A stretch of 64,000 bases of DNA from Streptomyces fildesensis. Lineage in GTDB: Bacteria; Actinomycetota; Actinomycetes; Streptomycetales; Streptomycetaceae. Positions 1 to 13,445 of this stretch are shown here, piece after piece. The translations under genes and the position numbers were made by a program. The stretch covers positions 1-64,000 of the forward strand of contig NZ_JAAIKO010000018.1 of the NCBI RefSeq assembly GCF_016107395.1, in the 5' to 3' direction. A model generated the notes under the pieces. That model saw only the letters and a list, made by a program, of their open reading frames with translations, was not told where the DNA came from and did not search any database. How positions within the stretch are numbered: the first letter of the stretch is position 1; each line of letters starts with the position of its first letter.

Positions 1-48
1 GATGGTACTGCAGGGGGGACCCTGTGGGAGAGTAGGACGCCGCCGAAC
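1..48 (+). rRNA. rrf: 5S ribosomal RNA, 3' end only
   Basis: The window opens inside a 5S rRNA. The conserved actinobacterial 3' half is readable, with the GGGGGGACCCTGTGGGAGAGTAGGACG stretch (positions 14-40) and the closing GCCGCCGAAC that pairs with the missing 5' end. A strong terminator follows within ten bases, so this is the end of an rRNA operon whose 16S and 23S genes lie upstream of the window. The exact mature 3' end is uncertain by one or two bases. Confidence 0.92.
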
Positions 49-56
49 AATCATTC

Positions 57-99
57 AGCCCCAACCCCCGAGCTTCGGCTCGGGGGTTGGGGCTTTTTT
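57..99 (+). terminator. Intrinsic terminator of the rRNA operon
   Basis: Positions 57-73 and 78-94 form a perfect 17-bp stem around a TTCG tetraloop, followed directly by five T residues. This is a textbook factor-independent terminator and closes the rRNA operon. Confidence 0.95.
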
Positions 100-166
100 G
101 TTGTCCGTCACCCCATGTTCATGTGCCGGCGGGAACCTTGGCACCTCGACATGTGGAGGTAGGGAC

Positions 167-850
167 GTGCGTCAGCTGATGATGGACAGACAGCCCCTGC
201 AAGCTCTCGGTATCGGTGTGGGCGACGAGGTGATCGTGCCGTCCTTCGCGCCCGAGTCGTCCGCGGCGGCCGTGGTGATGGTGGGCGCGACACCGGTGTT
301 CGCCGATATCGACCCGCGCACGTACTGCCTCGACCCCGCCTCCGTGGAGGCCGCACTGACCCCCAGGACGTCGGCCGTCATAGCGGTGCACCTCTTCGGC
401 CACCCGGCCCCGATGCGGGAGCTGGGGGAACTGGCGGCGCGGCAGGGGATCGCGCTGGTCGAGGAGGAGGAGCCGGCGGGGGACGTGGGGGAGATCGCCC
501 GCCGCCGCGCGCACGCCCGCTTCCTGGACTCGGCGCTGACCGGCGTCATCGTGCCGTACGTCGAGCCGGGCGCACACCACGTCTACCACCACTACACAGT
601 GCGGATCCCGGGCAACGGCCGGCCCGACCGGGACGCCTTCGCCAGGGCGCTGTCGAGGCGCGGCGTACGGGCGACCGTGAGCGTCCCGACGCCCGTGCAC
701 CGGCTCGCGGCGCACCGGTCCCGTGAGGTGCTGCCGGAGACCGAGCGGGCCGCGGCGCAGGCGCTGTCGCTGCCGGTGCACTCGGGTCTCACCCAGCGGG
801 AGTTGACGCATATCGCCGACGCCTGCAACGCCCTCGGTGGCCTGCTCTGA
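167..850 (+). CDS. Truncated DegT/DnrJ/EryC1/StrS aminotransferase-like protein
   Basis: This 227-residue frame starts at GTG 167 behind GGAGGT (155-160). It matches parts of the sugar aminotransferase family: GVGDEVIVPSFAPESSAAAVVMVGATPVFADIDP, then LTPRTSAVIAVHLFGHPAP, and near the end a HVYHHYTVRIPG segment. Full-length members have about 370-400 residues. Here the N-terminal segment is missing. After ALVEEEEPAG the protein jumps to the C-terminal part, so the SFxxxK region with the PLP-binding lysine and the EDAAQ motif are gone. It cannot be a normal PLP aminotransferase. It is either a decayed relic that has kept its frame or a repurposed small domain. It sits alone between the 5S gene and a tRNA. 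Confidence 0.7.
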   Translation: MRQLMMDRQPLQALGIGVGDEVIVPSFAPESSAAAVVMVGATPVFADIDPRTYCLDPASVEAALTPRTSAVIAVHLFGHPAPMRELGELAARQGIALVEEEEPAGDVGEIARRRAHARFLDSALTGVIVPYVEPGAHHVYHHYTVRIPGNGRPDRDAFARALSRRGVRATVSVPTPVHRLAAHRSREVLPETERAAAQALSLPVHSGLTQRELTHIADACNALGGLL

Positions 851-926
851 TCCGGTCCGGCGGCGGTTCGGGGCGGGTTACCGAGCACGGCACTTCATGG
901 GTTAAGATTTTCCATGTCGACACCGA

Positions 927-999
927 GCCCCTATAGCTCAGTCGGTAGAGCGTCTCCATGGTAAGGAGAAGGTCTGCGGTTCGATTCCGCATGGGGGCC
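927..999 (+). tRNA. tRNA-Thr (anticodon GGT)
   Basis: The cloverleaf folds completely: acceptor 927-933 with 992-998 (one G-U pair), D arm GCTC/GAGC, anticodon stem TCTCC/GGAGA around the loop ATGGTAA (anticodon GGT, Thr), and T arm TGCGG/CCGCA with loop TTCGATT. Position 999 (C) would be the discriminator, and 1000-1002 read CCA, so the 3' CCA appears to be encoded. Confidence 0.95.
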
Positions 1000-1011
1000 C
1001 CAGTACAGAAG

Positions 1012-1042
1012 GACCCCCCGCCTGACGGCGGGGGGTCTTTTC
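1012..1042 (+). terminator. Terminator after tRNA-Thr
   Basis: An 11-bp stem GACCCCCCGCC/GGCGGGGGGTC closes a TGAC loop and is followed by TTTT. It ends the tRNA transcript. It also lies 50 bp past the stop codon of the convergent osaC and could serve both directions. Confidence 0.9.
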
Positions 1043-1091
1043 GTTGTCCGGGCCCCCGGCGCCCGGGGCACCGCGGGTTCCTGCCGTGCCG

Positions 1092-3776
1092 TCAGTTGTC
1101 GGGCAGGGCGGGGACGCGCATCGCGAGGATGGCCATGTCGTCGGAGGGCGCGTCGGAGGCGAAGCGTTCCACCGCGCGCTGGATACGGGCGGCGACGGCG
1201 CCGGCGGTGAGGCCGGTGCAGGTGGCGAGAACGTCGGCGAGGCCGTCGTCACCGAGCATGCGGGTGCCCTCGCGGCGTTCGGTCACGCCGTCGGTGACGC
1301 AGAGCATGACGTCGCCCGGGTCCAGGGTGATGGTCTGTTCGACGAGCTCCAGGTCCTCCAGGACGCCGAGGAGCGGCTGCGGGTCGGCGGCGGACTCCAC
1401 GGTGCCGTCCGGACGCAGCCGCAGCGGCAGCGGGTGGCCGGCGCAGACGACCTTGAGGATGGCGCTTCCGTCGGGCTGCGGCCACAACTCCCCGTAGAGC
1501 AGGGTCAGGAAGCGGCTGCGGGCGCCCTCGTCCAGGATGGCGGCGTTGAGGCGCTCCAGGACGGCCGGCCCGCCGAAGCCCTCGCGGGCGAGGAGCCGGA
1601 TCGCGTGCCGGGCCAGGCCGGTGACGGCCGCGGCCTCGGGGCCGGTGCCGCAGACGTCGCCGATGGCGAAGCCCCAGCAGCCGTCGCGGATCGGGAACAG
1701 GTCGTAGAAGTCGCCGCCGACCTCGTTGCCTTCGCCGGCCGCCCGGTAGATGACCTCGACCTCGACGCCGGGAATGGGCGGCAGGCCCGGCGGCAGCAGA
1801 CTGCGCTGGAGAGCCTGGCTGATGGCCGTGCGCTCGCTGTACAGCCGGGCGTTGTCCAGGGCGAGGGCGGCGCGGCGGGAGAGGTCCTCGGCGAGTTCGA
1901 GGATCTCCTGGCGGAAGCGTTCGTCGGCGGGCTTGCCGAGGGTGAGCATGCCGATGACGCGGTTACGGGCGACGAGCGGCAGGACGACGGTCTCGCCGCC
2001 GACCGCGGCGGCGGTCGCCAGCGCGGTGCCGGGTCCGGTCGCCGGGCGGCCGGCCTCGCCGAGGCCGAGGCTGCGCAAGGAGGCGCGCAGTGCGGTGGAG
2101 TGGGCGGCGTCGGAGGGCGCGGTCCAGATGCGCGCGCCGGGCGTGGGCTCCGGCGCGGGCGGGTTGAGCTTCGACAGCAGGGCCTTGATGCCGTCGATCC
2201 GGTCCTCGTCCTCGTGCAGCACGAAGGCGAGTTCGGGTTCCGACTGTTCGGCGATGGTGTAAACGGCGCACCAACTGGCCAGGGTGGGCACGGTCATCTG
2301 GGCCATGAGGGCCAGCGTCTGGTCGCGTTCCAGGGTGCCCGCGAGCAGGTCGGAGGCCTCGACGAGGAAGGACAGCGAGCCGCGGCGCAGCCGTTCCAGC
2401 TCGGTGAGGCGGGCGCTCTCGACGGCCAGCGCGATGCGGTCCGCGGCGAACTGCAGCCGCAGCGCTTCCTCGTTGGAGTAGCGGCCCGGTGCCTCGGCGG
2501 CGACGCCCAGGGAGCCGGTGAGGCGGCCCTCGACCTTCAGCGGCACGGTGACGATGGAGCGCATGCCGGTGCCGGCGAGCAGTGGGACGGCGCCGGGGAC
2601 GGCGTTGAGGTCCTCGTGGACGGCGGGCATCCTGGCGCTGCCGTAGCGGCCGGTGCCGGCCTCGACGGGGACGCGGGCGAAGCGCTGCCGGGCGGAGGGC
2701 AGGCCGGTGGAGGCGCGTACCTCCAGCTCCGTCTCGTCGTCGGTGGCGAGCAGCAGGTACGCGGCGTCGCCGTCGAGCATGTCGCGGGCGCGCTCCACGG
2801 TGCGCTGCAGCAGCCCGTCGAGGTCGTCGGGCGCCGGGGAGCCGATGAACACCTCGAAGGCGTCCGCGGCCTTTCCGCGGTCGCCGGACGCGGAGTCCGA
2901 GTTGACGGGGCCGCGCGCGGGGCTCTGCAGGACGGCCCGCTCGTCGGCGCGGACCAGCAGGCAGACGGTGGAGGGCTCACCGGTGGTGTCGCGGACCCGC
3001 AGATGGGAGCCGTACACGGGCTGTACGCGGCCGTCGGCGCCCCGTATCCCGTAGGTGCCCTCCCAGCGGGAGAGGAGCAGCGCCTCGGCGAGGCCGATGC
3101 CGGTGCCGGGGGTCTGCGGCCAGGCGGTGAGTTCGGTGAGGGGCTTCCCGATCATCCGGTCGGAGGTGTGGCCGAACAGATCCGTGGCGTCGTCGTTCCA
3201 GCGCGTGACGACGGCGTGCCGGTCGACCTGGATCACGGCCACCCGGACCCGCTCGTCGGTCAGCGGCAGGGCGGCGGTCGGCAGCGCGGGGCTCGCGGCG
3301 CGGGTGCCCGCGGAGCGCTCCGGCAGGTCGAGCTGGAACCAGACGTGCTTGGCGGCGGGGGTGTACTCGACGCCCCAGCGGCTGGCGAGGGCGGAGCACA
3401 GGACGAGGCCGCGGCCGCCCTCACTGTCCGGGTTGCGGATCTGGAGTCCGGCGTCCTGGAGGGGAACCTCACGCTCGGGGTACCGGTCGGCGACCTCCAC
3501 CCGTACCGCTGTGTCGTAGCGCAGGCACTGTACGTCAGCGGAGGTGCCGGCGTGGACCACGGCATTGGTGACGAGTTCGCTGGTCAGAACGACAGCGTCA
3601 TCGACGATGTCGGAGAAGCCCCAGCCCTGCAGAGTGTCGCGGACGAAGGCGCGCGCGATGGCGACCGATCGCCCCACCGGCTGGAAGGTGGCCGCTGCCC
3701 GCGCCGTGATCACAGAACTCCTTGTGCGCCCCAGGACGCTGTCGTCGGTCTCGCTCTCGATTCCCTGCGCCGTCAC
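1092..3776 (-). CDS. osaC: OsaC-type multidomain regulator: RsbW-like kinase, PAS, GAF, SpoIIE phosphatase
   Basis: About 894 residues. In order: an RsbW-like HATPase domain (about 35-150, with SELVTNAVVHAG and GGRGLVLC), a PAS domain (about 170-290, VVTRWNDDATDLFG), two GAF-like domains (about 315-640), and a C-terminal SpoIIE/PP2C phosphatase (GGDFYDLFP, GDVCGTGPEAA, VTDGVTERRE, PSDDMAILAM) with its metal-binding aspartates. Such proteins phosphorylate and dephosphorylate anti-sigma antagonists in the partner switching that controls SigB-type sigma factors. The divergent gene is the hybrid kinase osaA. This arrangement is that of S. coelicolor osaC-osaA-osaB, where OsaC helps return sigma-B activity to baseline after osmotic stress. 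I chose GTG 3776, with GGGGG upstream, over an in-frame TTG at 3818. Confidence 0.9.
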   Translation of the reverse strand: MTAQGIESETDDSVLGRTRSSVITARAAATFQPVGRSVAIARAFVRDTLQGWGFSDIVDDAVVLTSELVTNAVVHAGTSADVQCLRYDTAVRVEVADRYPEREVPLQDAGLQIRNPDSEGGRGLVLCSALASRWGVEYTPAAKHVWFQLDLPERSAGTRAASPALPTAALPLTDERVRVAVIQVDRHAVVTRWNDDATDLFGHTSDRMIGKPLTELTAWPQTPGTGIGLAEALLLSRWEGTYGIRGADGRVQPVYGSHLRVRDTTGEPSTVCLLVRADERAVLQSPARGPVNSDSASGDRGKAADAFEVFIGSPAPDDLDGLLQRTVERARDMLDGDAAYLLLATDDETELEVRASTGLPSARQRFARVPVEAGTGRYGSARMPAVHEDLNAVPGAVPLLAGTGMRSIVTVPLKVEGRLTGSLGVAAEAPGRYSNEEALRLQFAADRIALAVESARLTELERLRRGSLSFLVEASDLLAGTLERDQTLALMAQMTVPTLASWCAVYTIAEQSEPELAFVLHEDEDRIDGIKALLSKLNPPAPEPTPGARIWTAPSDAAHSTALRASLRSLGLGEAGRPATGPGTALATAAAVGGETVVLPLVARNRVIGMLTLGKPADERFRQEILELAEDLSRRAALALDNARLYSERTAISQALQRSLLPPGLPPIPGVEVEVIYRAAGEGNEVGGDFYDLFPIRDGCWGFAIGDVCGTGPEAAAVTGLARHAIRLLAREGFGGPAVLERLNAAILDEGARSRFLTLLYGELWPQPDGSAILKVVCAGHPLPLRLRPDGTVESAADPQPLLGVLEDLELVEQTITLDPGDVMLCVTDGVTERREGTRMLGDDGLADVLATCTGLTAGAVAARIQRAVERFASDAPSDDMAILAMRVPALPDN

Positions 3777-4006
3777 CGGCGGCCCCCGTGAGGTGTAGGC
3801 CCGGTCTGTGGCGGGCAACCGGATGCCAGGTTACTTACCTCTGCTGATGGCGTGTGCGCTGGTTCCGGGTGTTTCTGCCCCGATCGTGCGACAGGTCATA
3901 TGCGAAGCTGCCGAACTGTTATGGCCATGCGCAGGCATGGTGAAACACTGGGCATGTCTAAGAGGCAGTTCACGAGCAGTTTGGTCGACCCTCCGGGAGG
4001 GACACG
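3777..4006. promoter_or_regulatory. Divergent osaC/osaA intergenic region with two inverted repeats
   Basis: This 230-bp spacer must hold both promoters. It contains a perfect 6+4+6 palindrome CCATGC-GCAG-GCATGG at 3925-3940 on the osaA side, with a further GCATG at 3952. It also contains an imperfect inverted repeat AGGTTAcTTACCT at 3828-3840 on the osaC side. Either could be an operator. I could not assign convincing -35/-10 pairs or a clear sigma-B promoter (GNNTN14-16GGGTAC). Confidence 0.4.
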
Positions 4007-9439
<5,433 letters not shown>

Positions 9440-9664
9440 AAGGTGGACTGTTGACGGGGTGTGTCCCTTCAGGTGTGAGGGGGCGGGATTCAGGGAACCT
9501 TCTGGTCTCCGCTAGCGTTTCTGCTTCGTGCACAGTGACATGGCGGTGACAGGGTGTGGCGAACGGCAGGTGCGGCTACCATGACCGGCACAAGGACGGG
9601 CGGCGCAAGGGAGTCGTCCCCGGGGGCGGCCACCAGCGTGGTGTCGGGACGAGGAGGGCGGGCC

Positions 9665-10345
9665 ATGGTGCAGAAGGCCAAGATCCTTCTTGTCGACGAC
9701 CGGCCGGAGAATCTGCTGGCGCTGGAGGCGATCCTCTCGGCGCTCGATCAGACGCTGGTACGGGCGGCATCCGGGGAAGAGGCGCTGAAGGCGCTGCTCA
9801 CGGACGATTTCGCGGTGATCCTGCTCGATGTGCAGATGCCGGGCATGGACGGGTTCGAGACCGCCGCCCACATCAAGCGGCGCGAGCGGACCCGTGACAT
9901 CCCGATCATCTTCCTGACGGCGATCAACCACGGCCCGCACCACACCTTCCGCGGTTACGCGGCCGGTGCGGTCGACTACATCTCCAAACCCTTCGACCCG
10001 TGGGTGCTGCGCGCCAAGGTGTCGGTCTTCGTCGAGCTCTACATGAAGAACTGCCAGCTGCGGGAGCAGGCGGCGCTGCTGCGCCTCCAGCTCGAGCAGG
10101 GCGCTTCGGTGGGCGTCAACGGGGCGAAGGAGCCTGCCGGGCTGCTCGCCGAACTGTCCGCGCGGCTGGCCGCCGTCGAGGAGCAGGCCGAGGCGCTGTC
10201 GAAGCAGCTCGACGAGTCGGCGGACGCGGCCGCGGTGGCGACCGCCGCGCATCTGGAGCGCAAGCTCACCGGTCTGCGGCGGGCGTTGGACGCTCTGGAG
10301 CCCGGCACCGGCGACGGCGGCGTCAGGTATCCCCCACAGGACTGA
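9665..10345 (+). CDS. osaB: OsaB-type response regulator with coiled-coil tail
   Basis: 226 residues. ATG 9665 is preceded by GAGGAGGG, and the receiver domain starts immediately (KILLVDDRPENLLALEAIL). The phosphoacceptor is Asp55 (LLDVQMPGMDG) and the conserved lysine is Lys108 (SKPFD). After about residue 125 the protein has no DNA-binding domain. Instead it has a long heptad-like region rich in Leu, Glu and Ala (LLAELSARLAAVEEQAEALSKQLDE), so output is probably through protein-protein contact. It lies 225 bp downstream of osaA on the same strand. In that gap TAGCGT (9513-9518) and TACCAT (9577-9582) could be -10 elements, so it may also be transcribed on its own. OsaB is required for osmoadaptation in S. 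coelicolor. Confidence 0.9.
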   Translation: MVQKAKILLVDDRPENLLALEAILSALDQTLVRAASGEEALKALLTDDFAVILLDVQMPGMDGFETAAHIKRRERTRDIPIIFLTAINHGPHHTFRGYAAGAVDYISKPFDPWVLRAKVSVFVELYMKNCQLREQAALLRLQLEQGASVGVNGAKEPAGLLAELSARLAAVEEQAEALSKQLDESADAAAVATAAHLERKLTGLRRALDALEPGTGDGGVRYPPQD

Positions 10346-10459
10346 GCGGAACCCCCGCCGTTGACGCTGCGTCACCCTTGGCCCACCCGAGGCGCGACAC
10401 GGACGGGGGTATCCGACGCACGCGTGTCCAGCCGGGTCTTCGGAGGTAATCTCGGCACC

Positions 10460-13213
10460 ATGGCCTCACGTACGCCCGGCGGCACTGCCAAGAAAGCTCC
10501 GGCGAAGCCTGCGGCCAAGAAGACCGCGGCGAAGAAGACCGCAGCGAAGAAACCACCTGCCAAGAAGGCGGCGGCCCCCCGTGCGGCGAAGGGGGGCGCT
10601 CCCAAGCCCGCTCCCAAAGCGGCCCCGTCGCCCACCGGTGGCGTGTACCGGATGACGCGTGCCCTGTGGCTCGGCGTCGCCCACGGCATCGGCGCGGTGT
10701 TCCGCGGCATAGGGCGCGGCGCACGCGGCCTCGACCCCGCGCACCGCAAGGACGGCATGGCGCTGCTGCTGCTCGGTCTGACGCTGGTCGTGGCCGCGGG
10801 CACCTGGTCCAATCTCCGTGGCCCGGTCGGCGATCTCGTGGAGATGCTCGTCACCGGCGCGTTCGGCCGGCTCGATCTGCTGGTGCCGATACTGATCGGC
10901 GTCGTCGCGGTCCGGCTGATGCGGCACCCGGAGCAGCCCGAGGCCAACGGGCGGATCGTCATCGGGCTGTCCACCCTGGTCCTCGGCGCCCTCGGCCTGG
11001 TCCACCTGGCCTGCGGTTCGCCGAGCCGGGACGCGGGAGCCGAGGCGCTGCGCGACGCGGGCGGCCTGATCGGCTGGGCGGCCGCGTCGCCGCTGCTCTA
11101 CACCGTCGGCTCGGCGCTCGCCGTACCGCTGCTGCTGCTCATCACCGTCTTCGGGCTGCTGGTCGTGACGGCCACCCCGGTCAACGCGATTCCGCAGCGG
11201 CTGCGGCTGCTCGGCACCAAGCTCGGCCTGTACGAGGCCCCGGAGGACCTGGACGACCTGGACGCCGTTCCGATGGAGGAGCTGTTCGAGGACGATCAGG
11301 AGCAGGAGCACGACGTCCCGCGCCGCAGGTCCCCGCTGCGCTTCACCAAGCACGACCAGGGCATGGAGGAACTCGCGGCACTGGGGGAGTTCGGCGACGA
11401 GGCGGCCGACGAGCCCCGGCCGCGCCGCCGCCCGCGGCGCAGGCCCGAGCCCGGCGAGCAGGACTACGCGGCCGCCTCCGGCATGGACGCGGTGGACGTG
11501 GCGGCCGCCGCGGCCGCGGCGCTGGACGGCGCCGTGCTGCACGGCGTGCAGCCGTCACCGCTGCTCGCCGGTCTCAGCAACAGCGTCAAGACGGGTTCCG
11601 GCAGCGGATCGGGCGTGCCCGCGGCCCGCGCCGAGGACGAGCCGTCGACCGGCTCCGGCGTCCCGGACCTCACCAAGAAGACCCTCGACCCGGTGGACCC
11701 GCTCCCGCCGCGCGCCGAGCAGCTCCAGCTGTCCGGCGACATCACCTACTCGCTGCCCTCGCTGGACCTGCTGGAACGCGGCGGACCCGGCCGTACCCGC
11801 AGCGCGGCGAACGACGCGGTGGTCGCCTCGCTGCAGCAGGTCTTCACCGAGTTCAAGGTCGACGCCACGGTCACCGGCTTCACCCGCGGCCCGACGGTCA
11901 CCCGCTACGAGATCGAGCTGGGCTCGGCGGTCAAGGTCGAGCGGATCACGGCGCTGGCCAAGAACATCGCGTACTCCGTCGCCAGCCCGGACGTCCGGAT
12001 CATCAGCCCGATCCCCGGCAAGTCGGCGGTCGGCATCGAGATCCCGAACAGCGACCGCGAGATGGTCAACGTCGGCGACGTACTGCGGTCCGCCGCGGCG
12101 GCCGGCGAGGACCACCCGATGACGGTGGCGCTCGGCAAGGACGTCGAGGGCGGGTACGTCATGGCGAACCTCGCCAAGATGCCGCACATCCTGGTCGCCG
12201 GCGCGACCGGGTCGGGAAAGTCGTCCTGCATCAACGGCCTCATCACCTCGATCATGTGCCGCGCCACCCCGGACGAGGTCCGGATGGTGCTGGTGGACCC
12301 CAAGCGCGTCGAGCTGACCGCGTACGAGGGCATCCCGCACCTGATCACGCCGATCATCACCAACCCGAAGCGGGCCGCCGAGGCCCTGCAGTGGGTGGTC
12401 CGCGAGATGGACCTGCGCTACGACGACCTGGCGGCCTTCGGCTTCCGGCACATCGACGACTTCAACGCGGCGGTGCGGTCCGGCAAGACCCAGCCGCTGC
12501 CGGGCAGCGAGCGCGAGCTGTCGCCGTACCCGTACCTGCTGGTGATCGTGGACGAGCTGGCCGACCTGATGATGGTCGCGCCGCGCGATGTGGAGGACTC
12601 GATCGTCCGCATCACGCAGCTGGCCCGCGCCGCCGGGATCCACCTGGTGCTGGCCACCCAGCGGCCCAGCGTCGACGTCGTCACCGGTCTGATCAAGGCG
12701 AACGTGCCGTCGCGGCTGGCCTTCTCCACCTCCTCGCTCGCCGACAGCCGGGTCATCCTGGACCAGAACGGCGCCGAGAAGCTGATCGGCAGGGGCGACG
12801 GGCTCTTCCTCCCGATGGGCGCGAACAAGCCGACCCGTATGCAGGGCGCCTTCGTCACCGAGGAGGAGATCGCCAAGATCGTCGAGCACTGCAAGGCGCA
12901 GCTGACGCCGACGTACCGGACGGACGTGGCGGTCGGCACGGCGCCCAAGCGGGAGGTCGACGAGGAGATCGGCGACGATCTGGACCTGTTGTGCCAGGCG
13001 GCGGAGCTGGTCGTCTCCACCCAGTTCGGCTCGACCTCGATGCTGCAGCGAAAGCTGCGTGTGGGATTCGCCAAGGCGGGCAGGCTCATGGATCTGATGG
13101 AATCGCGCGGAATCGTCGGGCCGAGCGAAGGTTCGAAGGCGCGGGATGTCATGGTCAAAGCGGACGAACTGGATGGGGTTCTGGCCGTCATCCGCGGTGA
13201 TGCTCACTCGTAA
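10460..13213 (+). CDS. ftsK: FtsK/SpoIIIE DNA translocase
   Basis: 917 residues. The N-terminus is an Ala/Lys-rich basic tail with KKTAAKKTAAKKPPAKK repeats (residues about 10-50), followed by four membrane segments (about 95-255). After an acidic and basic linker come the motor domain with Walker A GATGSGKSS (Lys587) and Walker B LLVIVDELADL, and a C-terminal gamma winged helix (STSMLQRKLRVGFAKAGRLMDLME). The protein pumps chromosomal DNA through closing septa, which in Streptomyces matters at sporulation. The start is ATG 10460. GGAGGT lies 12 nt upstream, but TAATCT at 10447-10452 fits a leaderless -10 element. The histone H1-like tail is a common Streptomyces feature and probably adds non-specific DNA binding. 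Confidence 0.95.
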   Translation: MASRTPGGTAKKAPAKPAAKKTAAKKTAAKKPPAKKAAAPRAAKGGAPKPAPKAAPSPTGGVYRMTRALWLGVAHGIGAVFRGIGRGARGLDPAHRKDGMALLLLGLTLVVAAGTWSNLRGPVGDLVEMLVTGAFGRLDLLVPILIGVVAVRLMRHPEQPEANGRIVIGLSTLVLGALGLVHLACGSPSRDAGAEALRDAGGLIGWAAASPLLYTVGSALAVPLLLLITVFGLLVVTATPVNAIPQRLRLLGTKLGLYEAPEDLDDLDAVPMEELFEDDQEQEHDVPRRRSPLRFTKHDQGMEELAALGEFGDEAADEPRPRRRPRRRPEPGEQDYAAASGMDAVDVAAAAAAALDGAVLHGVQPSPLLAGLSNSVKTGSGSGSGVPAARAEDEPSTGSGVPDLTKKTLDPVDPLPPRAEQLQLSGDITYSLPSLDLLERGGPGRTRSAANDAVVASLQQVFTEFKVDATVTGFTRGPTVTRYEIELGSAVKVERITALAKNIAYSVASPDVRIISPIPGKSAVGIEIPNSDREMVNVGDVLRSAAAAGEDHPMTVALGKDVEGGYVMANLAKMPHILVAGATGSGKSSCINGLITSIMCRATPDEVRMVLVDPKRVELTAYEGIPHLITPIITNPKRAAEALQWVVREMDLRYDDLAAFGFRHIDDFNAAVRSGKTQPLPGSERELSPYPYLLVIVDELADLMMVAPRDVEDSIVRITQLARAAGIHLVLATQRPSVDVVTGLIKANVPSRLAFSTSSLADSRVILDQNGAEKLIGRGDGLFLPMGANKPTRMQGAFVTEEEIAKIVEHCKAQLTPTYRTDVAVGTAPKREVDEEIGDDLDLLCQAAELVVSTQFGSTSMLQRKLRVGFAKAGRLMDLMESRGIVGPSEGSKARDVMVKADELDGVLAVIRGDAHS

Positions 13214-13273
13214 GAGCATGCGGGGCAACCGTTTCTCCTGTTCGTGCGTCAAGTTGATGCAGGAGGACGACAT

Positions 13274-13408
13274 ATGGCCGACTGTCAGGCTCGCTCGGGC
13301 TGTCAGGTCCATGCGCGCCGGATCCGTGAGAGACGGTCCGGCAATCCTGATGGCGGACAAAGACCGGCTGTCCGCTTGCCCCACTCTTTCGCTACCCCCC
13401 TAGACTGA
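13274..13408 (+). CDS. Possible 44-residue small protein upstream of the RodZ-like gene
   Basis: A short frame from ATG 13274 has an excellent ribosome-binding site, AGGAGG at 13261-13266 with seven bases of spacing, inside the 232-bp gap between ftsK and the RodZ-like gene. It would encode MADCQARSGCQVHARRIRER and continue to HSFATPLD, a basic, Cys-containing peptide with no domain I recognise. Its last codons overlap TAGACT (13401-13406), which may be the -10 of the next gene (TTGCCC at 13376, 19-bp spacer). A regulatory upstream ORF, a real small protein or chance are all possible. The Shine-Dalgarno is the only strong support. Confidence 0.35.
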   Translation: MADCQARSGCQVHARRIRERRSGNPDGGQRPAVRLPHSFATPLD

Positions 13409-13445
13409 ATCTCCAGCAGGTGGCTGCAGCCTGAAAGGCTTCCTC

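Noticed and set aside
1044..3791. Very long open frame (915 codons) antisense to osaC
   Set aside because: It mirrors the opposite strand in a GC-rich gene; its translation is Gly/Val/Ala/Arg-rich low-complexity with no motif and no ribosome-binding site.
3776..3836. Possible sigma-B promoter for osaC on the minus strand (GGTT-N14-GGGCCT)
   Set aside because: The -10 part departs from GGGTAC/T at three positions; too weak to report although biologically tempting.
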